Assembly: GCA_027306505.1 (NCBI GenBank)
Contig: DAHUZP010000083.1
Location: 35,735-99,734 of the forward strand
DNA: 64,000 nucleotides
Reading direction: 5' to 3'
Source of the DNA: Thermoplasmata archaeon
GTDB lineage: Archaea > Thermoplasmatota > Thermoplasmata > Lutacidiplasmatales > UBA184
The position numbers and the translations under genes are program-made. Shown here one piece after another: positions 16,826 to 25,813 of the stretch; within the stretch, counting starts at the first letter, position 1, and the number at the start of each line of letters is the position of its first letter. The notes below the pieces were generated by a model that saw nothing but the letters and a program-made list of their open reading frames with translations, did no database searches and had not been told where the DNA came from.

Positions 16826-18010
16826 TCAGAGGTAGCGGTCGATGAGGTTGTCCGTCGTGTCGAAGACGATCTTCTGGCCGCTGAACGCTTTCTTGTTCAT
16901 GTAGAACGAGGCCTTCGCCGAGTTCACGGCGGCCACCGGGAACTGCTCGGAGAGGGGGGCCACCACCATGCAGGTGTCCTGGATGACCTTCGCTCCCGCC
17001 TGACGGAGGACCTCCACCGCCGCGGCGGTCTCTTCGATGACCTTGCGGTTGGAGCATACCCAGAGCTCGGTCCCAGGCTTGAGCTTGCGGCCCTTGCGCT
17101 TGACCGACTGGGCTATCTGGATGAGCTCCCCTTTGGTGCAGTGCGGGCAGCCGATCGCGACGAGCTGCGGGTCCTCGTCGCAGCCCAGGCAGCGCTGGAA
17201 CTCCCCCAACGCCGGGGCGTCGACCGAGATCCGCTCCAAGCCCCGGACGTCCTGGGCGGAAGCTTCCGGCGTCACGCCCTCCACGTGCATCATCGGGACG
17301 GCCCCCCAGGCGGAGAGGGAGCTTCCGAGCTCTTTGAGCCCGTCCAGGTCCGGTCGGATCCCGCGGAAGTAGGGGATCCTCTGACCGAGGATCTTCCCGA
17401 GATAGGCCCCGAGGACCGTGTAGCGCATCGGCCCCTTCGATACGTCCACGTCGACCAGGACCTGGGCCTTCCGACCCTCCGGGCGGTGGAGGCCATGGTC
17501 CGGGGTCTTGCCGATCACCGCGCTCGCGAGCGCGCTGGGGGCCCCTTCCCGGTTGGAGTAGGCGCCAAGGACGCTGTTCGCGTAGATGACCGCGGAGCTC
17601 TCCGCCCAGGCGAGGTGCGCGCCCGAGGGTGGGGCGAAGTCGGTGGTGTAGGGGGTGCAGGTGAAGGTGGGGATCGCTCCCATCGACATCAGCGCCTTCA
17701 CGATCCGGTCCTGCTTCGCCCGGAAGTCCGTGTTCGTGTGGACGAGCCCGGGCCCGCCCACGTCGTACCCGGCCGGGTTGATGGTCGTGGGGACGTGGAA
17801 CCTGACCTCCTCCGCCATCTCCTCCAAGAACTCCGTCCCGGCGACGCCCATGGTCTTGTAGGAGATCCCGGAGAGCTGGACGGAATAGATCGGTAGGAGC
17901 CGTCGCGCCCCGGACATCTCGCCGAGCGTCACGAGGATCCTCATGCATTCCTGCACGCGGGGGCCCTTCTCCCCCTTCAGCAGGGCTTCCTCCTCGCGGG
18001 TCAGCTCCAT
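16826..18010 (-). CDS. phosphomevalonate dehydratase large subunit (aconitase X)
   Basis: Iron-sulfur dehydratase of the archaeal mevalonate pathway that converts mevalonate 5-phosphate to trans-anhydromevalonate phosphate, working with a small subunit. At 394 residues it matches the aconitase X catalytic subunit: MELTREEEALLKGEKG at the start, GVAGTEFLEEM, the Fe-S cysteine in TFTCTPYTTD, AESSAVIYANSVLGAYSNREGG-like residues, then CLGCDEDPQLVAIGCPHC and the C-terminal VFDTTDNLIDRYL. The start is ATG at 18010 with a TATA-like CTTTTTAG about 30 bp upstream. The small subunit gene is not adjacent and must be elsewhere. Confidence 0.95.
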   Translation of the reverse strand: MELTREEEALLKGEKGPRVQECMRILVTLGEMSGARRLLPIYSVQLSGISYKTMGVAGTEFLEEMAEEVRFHVPTTINPAGYDVGGPGLVHTNTDFRAKQDRIVKALMSMGAIPTFTCTPYTTDFAPPSGAHLAWAESSAVIYANSVLGAYSNREGAPSALASAVIGKTPDHGLHRPEGRKAQVLVDVDVSKGPMRYTVLGAYLGKILGQRIPYFRGIRPDLDGLKELGSSLSAWGAVPMMHVEGVTPEASAQDVRGLERISVDAPALGEFQRCLGCDEDPQLVAIGCPHCTKGELIQIAQSVKRKGRKLKPGTELWVCSNRKVIEETAAAVEVLRQAGAKVIQDTCMVVAPLSEQFPVAAVNSAKASFYMNKKAFSGQKIVFDTTDNLIDRYL

Positions 18011-18035
18011 GGAGGGATTGGAACGCAGGGGCTCG

Positions 18036-18043
18036 CTAAAAAG
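18036..18043 (-). promoter_or_regulatory. TATA-like element for aconitase X
   Basis: Minus-strand CTTTTTAG, 26-33 bp before the ATG at 18010. Confidence 0.5.
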
Positions 18044-18118
18044 GGGGCCCTGGCGCCACTCCAGCCCCGAGGGGCACCGTCCCCTCCTCGCATCGGCCCC
18101 GGTGCGTCGGCCGGGGGA

Positions 18119-18126
18119 CCTTATGG
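18119..18126 (+). promoter_or_regulatory. TATA-like element for the RidA gene
   Basis: CCTTATGG, 29-36 bp before the ATG at 18155. Confidence 0.45.
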
Positions 18127-18154
18127 GGAGGAGCGCTCCCCCCCGGGGACCTCC

Positions 18155-18616
18155 ATGACGATCGAAGAGCGCCTCCGCGCCCAGGGGCTCGAGCTGCCCC
18201 CCCCGCCGACCCCCAAGGGGGCCTACGTCCCCGTCGTGCTCCATGGGGGGACCGCCTGGGTCTCGGGCATGCTCCCGCTGCGCCGCGGTGTGCTCCTCGC
18301 AAAGGGGCTGGTGGGCTCCGAGGTCAGCGTGGAGCAGGCGCGGGAAGCCGCCCGTGAGGCGGGCCTCCATGCGCTCTCCGCCCTTCGCGCCACCCTCGGT
18401 TCCCTGGACCGGATCGAGCGCGTGCTTCGCGTCGCGGTCTACGTCGCGAGCGCTCCGGGCTTCACTTCCCAGCCGGACGTCGCGAACGGGGTGTCAGAGC
18501 TCCTGATCGAGCTCCTGGGCGATCCCGGCCGTCACGCCAGGGTCGCGCTGGGGGCGGCCCGCTTGCCGATGGACGCCCCGGTCGAGGTCGAGATGGCCGT
18601 CGCGGTGCGGCCGTAG
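18155..18616 (+). CDS. RidA family protein (YjgF/UK114), reactive enamine/imine deaminase type
   Basis: A small soluble protein of 153 residues; family members form trimers that hydrolyse reactive enamines or imines. It has the pattern AWVSGMLPLR near residue 35, KGLVGSEVSVEQA, a run of helices with LSALRATLGSLDRIERV and VYVAS, and the C-terminal block RVALGAARLPMDAPVEVEM. The Arg before VALG occupies the place of the carboxylate-binding Arg of active RidA. It is the first gene of a plus-strand group with fibrillarin 19 bp downstream. It belongs to the longer YjgF subgroup, so the substrate is uncertain. Confidence 0.9.
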   Translation: MTIEERLRAQGLELPPPPTPKGAYVPVVLHGGTAWVSGMLPLRRGVLLAKGLVGSEVSVEQAREAAREAGLHALSALRATLGSLDRIERVLRVAVYVASAPGFTSQPDVANGVSELLIELLGDPGRHARVALGAARLPMDAPVEVEMAVAVRP

Positions 18617-18635
18617 GGGGAGGAGCCTTCGGACC

Positions 18636-19298
18636 ATGGACCTCTTCCTCGAACCCGGGCTCTACCGAAGGGGCTCCGGGCTCTACACGGTCAATCTGCG
18701 ACCCGGGGAGAAGGTCTACGGGGAGGACCTCGTGAGCGACGGGGGGACCGAGTACCGTCGCATCGATCCCTGGAGGAGCAAGCTCGGCGCCTACGTGGTC
18801 CAGGGCGGCCGCCTTTGGCCCTTCGAGCGGGTCCGGTCCGTCCTCTATCTGGGAGGCGGGCACGGGACCACGGCGAGCCACCTGAGCGACCTGCTCCCCC
18901 GCGGCTCGATCCACGTGGTCGAGAAGTCACCCCGGGCCTTCGGGGCCCTGCTCGCCCTCTCCGAGCGCCGCGAGAACCTCTTCCCCATCATGGCGGACGT
19001 CCAGCTGCCGGAGCGCTACCGCGCGGACTGCGGAGAGGTCGACCACCTCTACCAGGACGTCTCCCAACGCGGACAGGTGGAGATCTACCTAGAGAACCTC
19101 CGATCGGCGCTCAAGCCCCACGGCACGGGGCTCTTGATGCTCAAGACCCGGTCGGTGACCCAGACCGAGACCCCGCGCGCGGTGCTCAAGCAGGCGAGCC
19201 GGGACCTCACCCAGGAAGGCTGCGAGATCCTGGAGACGGTCGACCTCGCACCCTTCTCCCGGGGACACTTCGCCCTGGTCCTGCGAGCCCCGGGCTGA
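18636..19298 (+). CDS. flpA: fibrillarin-like rRNA/tRNA 2'-O-methyltransferase
   Basis: Methyltransferase of the C/D-box sRNP that methylates ribose 2'-OH groups in rRNA and tRNA under guide-RNA direction, using S-adenosylmethionine. Diagnostic blocks are KVYGEDL then EYRRIDPWRSKLGA, the SAM site VLYLGGGHGTTASHLSD (about 69-85), HVVEKSPRAF, and DVSQRGQVEIYLENL. The length of 220 residues is standard. The usual archaeal partner nop5 is not adjacent; here the gene follows the RidA gene by 19 bp. Confidence 0.96.
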   Translation: MDLFLEPGLYRRGSGLYTVNLRPGEKVYGEDLVSDGGTEYRRIDPWRSKLGAYVVQGGRLWPFERVRSVLYLGGGHGTTASHLSDLLPRGSIHVVEKSPRAFGALLALSERRENLFPIMADVQLPERYRADCGEVDHLYQDVSQRGQVEIYLENLRSALKPHGTGLLMLKTRSVTQTETPRAVLKQASRDLTQEGCEILETVDLAPFSRGHFALVLRAPG

Positions 19299-19370
19299 GA
19301 AGCCGAGCCCGCCTCCCCGGGGCCCACCCGCCACGCAACGGTAAAGAAGGGCGGGCCACCTTTCAAGGGC

Positions 19371-19772
19371 GTGCCTTCTCCTCCCCAGAAGCGGCCGGCC
19401 CCGGCGGCCCCGCCGAAGGTGGTGGCCCCCAGGGGCGAACCCCAGGACCCCACGCGCGCGGCGTTGCTCGAGATCCTTCGGCTGCTCAACCAGGCAGAGA
19501 GCTACCACGACGACCGCGAGAAGGGGCTCGAGCTGGACGAGATCTCCACCATGACGCAGGAGCACTGGTCCGTCCAGAAGGGGGGCGTACAGGTCCCGGT
19601 CGTGATGGGCCTGCTCCTCCGGAACCGGATGGTGGACCATGTCCCCGGAACGGTACGGTCCTGGACCCGCCAGCGGGACCTGGGCCCCCACTACCGGATC
19701 AACGGAGAGGGGAAGCTCTTCCTGGCGCGCTTCCTCGAGGAGAGCCAGCGGCTGTCCAGCCAGCGGGTGTGA
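19371..19772 (+). CDS. hypothetical protein with winged-helix-like region
   Basis: A 133-residue protein starting at a GTG. After a Pro/Ala-rich tail of about 22 residues there is a helix TRAALLEILRLLNQAE, then DEISTMTQEHWSV, VVMGLLLRNRMVDHV and a C-terminal YRINGEGKLFLARFLEESQ. The order helix, helix, recognition-like helix, hairpin, helix is that of a winged-helix DNA-binding domain, and the terminal YRIN-GxxxL phrase is common in archaeal wHTH regulators. The protein family is not recognised. It sits between fibrillarin and uS15 on the same strand. Confidence 0.65.
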   Translation: MPSPPQKRPAPAAPPKVVAPRGEPQDPTRAALLEILRLLNQAESYHDDREKGLELDEISTMTQEHWSVQKGGVQVPVVMGLLLRNRMVDHVPGTVRSWTRQRDLGPHYRINGEGKLFLARFLEESQRLSSQRV

Positions 19773-19804
19773 GAGGCTCCCCTTCAACGGGCCGCCACTC
19801 CGTC

Positions 19805-19812
19805 CTTAAATA
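19805..19812 (+). promoter_or_regulatory. TATA box before uS15
   Basis: CTTAAATA, 27-34 bp before the ATG at 19839, one of the clearest archaeal TATA boxes in the window; it drives the uS15/DHH pair. Confidence 0.6.
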
Positions 19813-19838
19813 CACAAACCCGGTCGGCGCCAACCCCC

Positions 19839-20294
19839 ATGAGCCGTATCCACTCCTCGCACCGCGGCAAGGCCTCGAGCCGGAGGCCCTACCCGGCGAG
19901 CCTCCCGTCCTGGGTCCCGTTGGACAAGGACGAGGTGGAGGAGGAGGTCCTGCGCCTCGCGAAGGGCGGCACGAGCCCTGCCCAGATCGGCCTCACCCTC
20001 CGTGACACCTTCGGGGTCCCCTCCACGCGCCTCCTGACCGGCAAGCGGCTCACCGCTTTCCTTGAGGAGAAGGGCACCAAGCCCCAGCTCCCCGAGGACC
20101 TCGCCGCGCTCCTCAAGCGCGTCGTCCACCTCCAGCAGCACCTGGAGCATCACCCCAAGGACCTCTCCAACCAACGGGGGCTCTCCCTGATGGAATCGAA
20201 GATCCGCCGCCTCTCCCGCTACTACCGGCGGCGCGGCCGTCTCCCAGAGGAGTGGCGCTACAGCAGCGCCTCCGCGGCCCTCATGGTCCAATGA
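19839..20294 (+). CDS. rps15: 30S ribosomal protein uS15 (S15P/S13e)
   Basis: Small-subunit ribosomal protein that binds the central domain of 16S rRNA. The 151-residue archaeal/eukaryotic form is seen: N-terminal MSRIHSSHRGKASS and RRPYP, the VEEEVLRLAKGG-SPAQIGLTLRD extension, and the core LLKRVVHLQQHLEHHPKDLSN followed by ESKIRRLSRYYRRRG and LPEEWRYSS. The stop overlaps the start of the DHH phosphoesterase by 4 bp (ATGA); uS15 beside a RecJ-like DHH gene is a known archaeal arrangement. Confidence 0.97.
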   Translation: MSRIHSSHRGKASSRRPYPASLPSWVPLDKDEVEEEVLRLAKGGTSPAQIGLTLRDTFGVPSTRLLTGKRLTAFLEEKGTKPQLPEDLAALLKRVVHLQQHLEHHPKDLSNQRGLSLMESKIRRLSRYYRRRGRLPEEWRYSSASAALMVQ

Positions 20295-21721
20295 GCGGCC
20301 CGTCCCTGGAGGGACTGGTCAGCGACCCACGCTACGCGCAAGAGCTCCACGCGGCGGTGGACCTCTTCGGCTCCTCTCCAGGACGCTGGAGGGTGCTCTA
20401 CCACAACGATGGAGACGGGATCGCCTCGGCGAGCGTCGCCGCGCTCGCGCTCTCCCGTCTGGGCCGGCCCTGGCAGCTCTCCCCCCTCCTCGGTGTCGAG
20501 CGGGCGGGGGTGGAACGCGTCCTTCGCGGGACCCGGGGGCCGCTGCTCGTGGTGGACACGGGCTCGAGCTTCCTCGACCTCTTCGTGAGCCACGATCGAC
20601 CCGTGGTCGTGCTCGACCACCACGTGCCCCCTGGGGAGACCCCCGCCGGCTCCGCTCTCGCGGTGGTCAACCCTCACCACTGGGGGGTCGACGGGATGAC
20701 CGAGCTCTCCGCGAGCATGCTCACCTACCTCTTCGCGCGCCTCCTGCTCCCCGAATCCGTCGACCTGCTCGCCTATGGGCTCTCCGGGGCCATCGCCGAC
20801 CGGATGCACGTGGGAGGGTTCCGTGGCCTGAACCGAGCCCTGATCGAGGAGGCGGAGTCCCGAGGGGCGCTGCGTCGCAAGAAGGCGCTCAACCTCTCGG
20901 GCCCGAGCCTAGAGGAGGCCCTCGCGACGAGCCTCGACCCCTACCTCGTCGGCGTCTCCGGCCGCATCGCTTCCGCCCGTACCTTCCTGAGGGAGCTTGG
21001 GCTCCCGAACGAGGCCCCGGCCTCGACGCTGTCGGAGGAGGAGGGGCGGCGCCTCGCGAGCGCGCTCCTCACCCGCCTGCTCGCCCAGGGGGCCCGCCCG
21101 GAGTTCGGCGAGATGATCCGGGAGGAGCTCCTCTTCCTGCCCCGAGCGGGGTGGGAGGCGCACGAGCTCTCCCGGCTGCAGAACGCCTGTGGTCGAGAGG
21201 GCGAGCCCGCGGTGGGGATCGCGCTCGCCCTGGGCGATGAGCCCTCCCAGCGGCGGGCGATGGAGCTCGAGTCCCGCTGGCGCCAGGGCGTCCTGGAGGA
21301 GCTGGAGCGGCTCGAGTCCCCAGGTGCCCTTCACCGGGAGGCCCACGTCCAATGGTTCGAGACCCCGCACAGCGACCTCGCGGGCACGGTCGCCGGCCTC
21401 GCCCTGGCCTACTTCGCCGACCCCACCCGTCCGATCGTGACGTTCTCGCCGAGGGGGGAGCGGATCAAGGTCTCCTCCCGCGGCACCCTCTGGCTCACCG
21501 AGCGGGGCCTCAACCTGGACCGGGCCTGCCGTGCCGGGGCCGACCGTGCCGGTGGGGAGGGGGGTGGGCATGCGGTCGCCAGCGGCGCCACGATCCCCCG
21601 GGGGAGCGAGAAGGCCTTCCTCGAGGAAGTGGGACGGGTCGTAGGGGAGCAGATCGGGACGCTCCACGTCGGTGGACCAGGGGCCGGCCCAGGGACCCCC
21701 ACATCATCTGTCGCGGGTTGA
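20291..21721 (+). CDS. DHH/DHHA1 phosphoesterase, archaeal RecJ-like
   Basis: Metal-dependent nuclease or phosphodiesterase of the RecJ-like group (476 residues). The DHH motifs are visible: HNDGDGIASA (38-47), VVDTG (about 87-91), VVLDHH (106-111) and a later catalytic Asp in AIADRMHVGG. The C-terminal DHHA1 domain ends with the motif GGEGGGHAVASGATIPRG, corresponding to the substrate-binding GGH. The start is ATG overlapping the uS15 stop. Archaeal relatives act in DNA replication (GAN type) or RNA 5' processing; sequence alone does not decide between them. Confidence 0.92.
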   Translation: MSGPSLEGLVSDPRYAQELHAAVDLFGSSPGRWRVLYHNDGDGIASASVAALALSRLGRPWQLSPLLGVERAGVERVLRGTRGPLLVVDTGSSFLDLFVSHDRPVVVLDHHVPPGETPAGSALAVVNPHHWGVDGMTELSASMLTYLFARLLLPESVDLLAYGLSGAIADRMHVGGFRGLNRALIEEAESRGALRRKKALNLSGPSLEEALATSLDPYLVGVSGRIASARTFLRELGLPNEAPASTLSEEEGRRLASALLTRLLAQGARPEFGEMIREELLFLPRAGWEAHELSRLQNACGREGEPAVGIALALGDEPSQRRAMELESRWRQGVLEELERLESPGALHREAHVQWFETPHSDLAGTVAGLALAYFADPTRPIVTFSPRGERIKVSSRGTLWLTERGLNLDRACRAGADRAGGEGGGHAVASGATIPRGSEKAFLEEVGRVVGEQIGTLHVGGPGAGPGTPTSSVAG

Positions 21722-21731
21722 AGGGCAACGC

Positions 21732-21739
21732 CCTTATCC
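21732..21739 (+). promoter_or_regulatory. TATA-like element before gyrA
   Basis: CCTTATCC, 37-44 bp before the gyrA ATG at 21776. Confidence 0.35.
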
Positions 21740-21775
21740 TCGGAAGGGGAGGCGTGGGGAGCCCCCTAGGACCCC

Positions 21776-24394
21776 ATGGCCGAAGCCCCTGCGAGCCCCC
21801 CACCGCCCCCGCCGGCGGAAGCGCATCCGGAGGGTGGCCGGGTACGTCTCCAACCTCTCGAGCGGGAGATGCACCGCTCCTACATCGACTACGCGATGAG
21901 CGTCATCGTCGGCCGGGCGCTCCCCAACGTCCGTGACGGGCTGAAGCCCGTCCAGGTCCGGATCCTCTGGTCCATGTGGGAGTCCGGGGCGACCCACGAC
22001 AAGCCCTTCCGCAAGTCCGCGCGAACGGTGGGGGACGTCCTGGGGAAGTACCACCCGCACGGGGACATGAGCGTCTACGACGCGCTGGTGCGGATGGCGC
22101 AGCCCTTCTCGCTCCGCTACCCGCTCATCGAGGGACAGGGCAACTTCGGTTCCGTCGATGGCGACACGCCTGCCGCGATGAGGTACACCGAGGCCCGGCT
22201 GGGCCCCCTCGCCGAGGAGATGCTCCTGGACATCGAGAAGGGCACGGTGGACTGGGGCGACAACTTCGATGGGAGCCTCAAGGAGCCCCGGATCCTCCCC
22301 TCGAAGCTCCCGAACCTCCTCGTGAACGGAGCGAGCGGGATCGCGGTGGGCATGGCCACGAACATGGCCCCCCACAACCTCTCGGAGTCGGTGGACGCGC
22401 TGCGCCACCTCCTCGCGAACCCTCAAGCGACGCTCGAGGAGCTGATGCAGTTCATCCCCGCCCCGGACTTCCCCACGGGCGGGCTCGTCTCCGCCCAGGG
22501 CGTGAAGGAGGCCTACGCCACCGGCCGAGGCATCATCCAGATCCGGGCCAAGGCGGAGACCCGCGTGCGCGACGACCGGACCGAGATCGTCGTGACCGAG
22601 ATCCCCTACGAGGTGAACAAGGCCCAGCTCCTGCAGGAGACGGCGGAGCTCGTCAAGGCGAAGCGGATCGACGGGATCACCGACCTCAGGGACGAGAGCG
22701 ACAAGGACGGGATCTCCGTCGTCTTCGAGCTCAGGCGCGACGCTCAGAGCGAGATCGTGCTGAACCAGCTCTACACCCACACGAAGCTGCAGGTCTCCTT
22801 CGGGATCATCAACCTCGCCCTGGTGGAGGGCCGCCCGAAGGTCCTGCCCCTCCGCGAGCTGCTCCAGCACCACCTGGACCACCGGCGGTTGGTGATCCGG
22901 CGACGGAGCGCCTACGACCTGCAGAAGGCCAAGGAGCGCCTCCACCTGCTGGAGGGGTTCCTCACCGCGATCGATCACATCGACGAGATCGTGAAGCTGC
23001 TGCGCCGCTCCAAGGACGTCCCCACGGCGCAGGCCTCCCTCATGGGGAAGTTCCTGCTCTCCGAGGAGCAGGCGAAGGCGATCCTGGACATGCGCCTCTC
23101 GCGCTTGACCGCGCTCGAGCGCGAGTCGATCCTCGAGGAGTCCGCAGAGAAGCACGCGTTGGTCCGGCAGCTCGAGGACATCCTCTCCCACCCCAACGTG
23201 CTGGACAAGCTCATCGACGACGAGCTGGCCGACCTCAAGACGCGCTTCGGGGACGCGCGGCGCACCCAGATCAGCGGGGCGTTCACGCAGCACTCGCTCG
23301 AGGACCTCATCCCCGACACGGACATCGTGATCCTCATCTCCAACGACGGGTACATCAAGCGCCTCCCGCTCGACTCCTACCGGCGGCAGCGCCGGGGCGG
23401 CAAGGGCCTCGTCCAGATGGAGACGAAGGACCAGGACTTCGTCACCAGGGCCCTGGCGGCGCGGACCCACGACGACGTCCTGTTCTTCACCAGCAAGGGC
23501 CGGGTCTACCGGCTCAAGGCCTACGAGCTGCCCGAGCTCGGCCGCCACGCGAAGGGCAAGGCGATCGTGAATTTGCTCCCCCGCCTCCAGGAGGGGGAGA
23601 AGATCCAGACCGAGCTCGCGGTCCGCGGCCTCGAGGGCCCCGGCAGCTTGGTCTTCGCGACGGTGATGGGGCTGGTCAAGCGCACCGCGCTCTCGCTCTT
23701 CCAGAACATCCGCACGAGCGGCATCCAGGCGATCCTCCTAGAGGAGGGGGACGAGCTCGTGGACGTCGCGCTCACGCGCGGGGAAGGCGAGGTCCTCCTT
23801 GCGACGCGCGAGGGGCAGGTCGTCCGTTTCAAGGAGGACGACATCCGCCCGATGGGTCGGGCCACCTACGGGGTGATCGGCGCGCGGATCGCCGAGGGTG
23901 ACCGTGTGGTCGCCATGAGCCCGGTGAACGCGGAGTTCCCCTCGCTCCTCTCGCTCACGTCGACGGGGTTCGGCAAGCGGTCCCCCGTCGCGGACTACCG
24001 CCTCACCCGGAGGGGGGCGAGCGGCGTCATCGGGATCAAGACGGGAGGGCGCAACGGCCGGGTCGTCGCGGTGCTCCCCGTGCGGGAGGAGGACGAGATC
24101 CTCGTCACGACCCAGAACGGGGTCACCATCCGGAGCCCGGTCCGGCAGATCCGGGAGCAGGGGCGCAACACGCTGGGCGTCATCATCATCCGGATCGAGG
24201 AGGGCGATGAGGTGAAGGCCGCCGTCCGGCTGGTCGCCCCCGGCGAGGCCTCCACCACGCCCAACGGCCCGGAGGCTCCAGGTCCAGCCCCCCTGGGACC
24301 CTCCGATGACCAGGAGGGCGCCCATGAGAGCCACGACGCCCCTGAGGAGCCCGCGGAAGAGGGCCATGACGAGGGGTCCGAAGGGGAGAACTAG
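21776..24394 (+). CDS. gyrA: DNA gyrase subunit A
   Basis: DNA-cleaving subunit of the type IIA topoisomerase that introduces negative supercoils; of bacterial type, as found in several euryarchaeal lineages. It is 872 residues long. A Pro-rich 25-residue tail precedes [19 protein letters not shown]. The catalytic tyrosine is Tyr137 in [10 protein letters not shown]. The six-blade C-terminal domain starts after about 510, and the complete GyrA box QRRGGKG is at 538-544, so this is gyrase rather than topoisomerase IV. The end is an acidic tail of about 35 residues. In the quinolone pocket ([11 protein letters not shown]) the residue equivalent to E. coli Ser83 is Met98, while Asp87 is kept as Asp102. 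gyrB is not in the window. Confidence 0.97.
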   Translation: MAEAPASPPPPPPAEAHPEGGRVRLQPLEREMHRSYIDYAMSVIVGRALPNVRDGLKPVQVRILWSMWESGATHDKPFRKSARTVGDVLGKYHPHGDMSVYDALVRMAQPFSLRYPLIEGQGNFGSVDGDTPAAMRYTEARLGPLAEEMLLDIEKGTVDWGDNFDGSLKEPRILPSKLPNLLVNGASGIAVGMATNMAPHNLSESVDALRHLLANPQATLEELMQFIPAPDFPTGGLVSAQGVKEAYATGRGIIQIRAKAETRVRDDRTEIVVTEIPYEVNKAQLLQETAELVKAKRIDGITDLRDESDKDGISVVFELRRDAQSEIVLNQLYTHTKLQVSFGIINLALVEGRPKVLPLRELLQHHLDHRRLVIRRRSAYDLQKAKERLHLLEGFLTAIDHIDEIVKLLRRSKDVPTAQASLMGKFLLSEEQAKAILDMRLSRLTALERESILEESAEKHALVRQLEDILSHPNVLDKLIDDELADLKTRFGDARRTQISGAFTQHSLEDLIPDTDIVILISNDGYIKRLPLDSYRRQRRGGKGLVQMETKDQDFVTRALAARTHDDVLFFTSKGRVYRLKAYELPELGRHAKGKAIVNLLPRLQEGEKIQTELAVRGLEGPGSLVFATVMGLVKRTALSLFQNIRTSGIQAILLEEGDELVDVALTRGEGEVLLATREGQVVRFKEDDIRPMGRATYGVIGARIAEGDRVVAMSPVNAEFPSLLSLTSTGFGKRSPVADYRLTRRGASGVIGIKTGGRNGRVVAVLPVREEDEILVTTQNGVTIRSPVRQIREQGRNTLGVIIIRIEEGDEVKAAVRLVAPGEASTTPNGPEAPGPAPLGPSDDQEGAHESHDAPEEPAEEGHDEGSEGEN

Positions 24395-24425
24395 CCCCGC
24401 GGAGTTCCCTGGAGCGGGGCGGACC

Positions 24426-24626
24426 GTGGCGCGAAAGCACCGACCTCGGCGGCAGGTCCAGTCCCTCTGTCCGCGCTGCTTCTCCCCAGAGGTCTCCCGC
24501 GACACCCTGCTCTTCGGCGGGCCGCTCTACCGCTGCCGCCGCTGTGGATATGAGGGGGCGATCGTGCTGGAGAAGGACGTGGAGGACCCCCCCTTGGCCT
24601 CCTCCTCGGAGGAGGGAAGTCCGTGA
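24426..24626 (+). CDS. small zinc-ribbon protein
   Basis: A 66-residue protein from a GTG at 24426, with a basic N-terminus and two cysteine pairs, CPRC (residues 18-21) and CRRC (about 39-42), arranged as a zinc ribbon: QSLCPRCFSPEVS, a loop, then LYRCRRCGYEGAIV. A longer open frame begins upstream inside gyrA, but the GTG after gyrA is preferred. Its stop overlaps the GTG of the ArsA-type ATPase by 4 bp (GTGA), so the two are translationally coupled. Function unknown; such ribbons often bind RNA or partner proteins. Confidence 0.75.
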   Translation: MARKHRPRRQVQSLCPRCFSPEVSRDTLLFGGPLYRCRRCGYEGAIVLEKDVEDPPLASSSEEGSP

Positions 24627-25813
24627 GGACGATCATCTACACCGGCAAAGGCGGCGTGGGCAAGACGAGCCTCGCGGCCGCGACGGCGATCGCCTCCGCC
24701 GCCCACGGTCACCGCACCCTGGTCCTCTCCACCGACAGCGCGCACTCCCTGGGCGACTCGCTCCAGGTCTCGCTGGGGCACGATCCCACCAAGATCGGCG
24801 AGAACCTCTGGGGCCAGGAGATCGACGTGCTCCTCGAGATGGAGCGGCACTGGGGGGAGATCACCCGGTACCTCGCGACGCTCCTCCAGTCCCAGGGGGT
24901 CGAGGAGATCACCGCGAAGGAGGTCGTGGTCATCCCAGGGATGGAGCTCATCGCGGCGCTCCTCATGCTCGAGTCCTACGACCGGGAGGGCAAGTGGGAC
25001 GTGGCGATCGTCGACACCGCCCCCACCGCGGACACGCTTCGTCTCCTCTCGTTCCCGGATGCGGTCCAGTGGTACTTCGACCGCTTCTTCAAGCTCGAGA
25101 AGCGGATGATGAAGGTCGCCCGGCCCACGGTGGGGAAGCTCATGCGGACCCCCCTCCCGTCGGACCAGTTCTTCGTCTCGCTCGAGGACCTCTACCTGCG
25201 CTTCCGCCGCGTGAGGGAGATGCTCTCCGATCCCGACCGGACCTCGGTCCGGCTCGTCCTCAACCCGGAGCGGATGGTCATCAGCGAGACCCAACGGGCC
25301 TACACCTACCTCTGCCTCTTCGGCCTCCCGATCGAGATGCTGGTCGTGAACCGGGTCTTCTCCGAGGGGCTCGAGGGGAAGTTCTTCGAGCAGACGCTCG
25401 AGGAGCAGAAAGGGAACCTGGAGCTCATCGAGGAGTACTTCGGTGGCGTCCCGATGCGCCGGAGCCCCCGCTATCCCCACGAGGTCCTAGGGTTCGACCG
25501 GCTTCGCCGGCTGGGCGAGGACGTCTTCCAGAAGGACGACCCCACGCGGATCTACTCGCGCTCGAGGCCGGTCCGGTTCTTCTCCCGCCACGGCAAGAAG
25601 TACGTGCAGTTCGAGCTCCCCTTCGCCGGGAAGGAGGCGCTCGAGGTCTACACCCGCCGGGACACCCTCTTCGTGAAGGTGGGCTGGTACAAGCGGACCC
25701 TCCTGCTGCCCTACGCCTACGCGGGCGCGAAGGTGGGCGAGGCCCACTTCCAGGACGGCCTGCTCTCGGTGGAGTTCCTTCCCGCTCCGGAGGTCCCCAA
25801 ACATGCCGAGTAA
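24623..25813 (+). CDS. ArsA/Get3-family ATPase
   Basis: Deviant-Walker P-loop ATPase related to Get3 (tail-anchored protein targeting) and ArsA (arsenite pump). P-loop TGKGGVGKTS is at residues 7-16, switch I STDSAHSLGDSL near 36-47, and switch II VDTAPTADTLRLL. The C-terminal 75 residues (from about RPVRFFSR) form an alpha-crystallin-like beta domain of the type appended to some archaeal ArsA proteins. No CxxC of Get3 type is seen. It starts at a GTG overlapping the zinc-ribbon gene. No arsenic genes are nearby, so a membrane-protein chaperone role is more likely than arsenite transport. Confidence 0.9.
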   Translation: MRTIIYTGKGGVGKTSLAAATAIASAAHGHRTLVLSTDSAHSLGDSLQVSLGHDPTKIGENLWGQEIDVLLEMERHWGEITRYLATLLQSQGVEEITAKEVVVIPGMELIAALLMLESYDREGKWDVAIVDTAPTADTLRLLSFPDAVQWYFDRFFKLEKRMMKVARPTVGKLMRTPLPSDQFFVSLEDLYLRFRRVREMLSDPDRTSVRLVLNPERMVISETQRAYTYLCLFGLPIEMLVVNRVFSEGLEGKFFEQTLEEQKGNLELIEEYFGGVPMRRSPRYPHEVLGFDRLRRLGEDVFQKDDPTRIYSRSRPVRFFSRHGKKYVQFELPFAGKEALEVYTRRDTLFVKVGWYKRTLLLPYAYAGAKVGEAHFQDGLLSVEFLPAPEVPKHAE

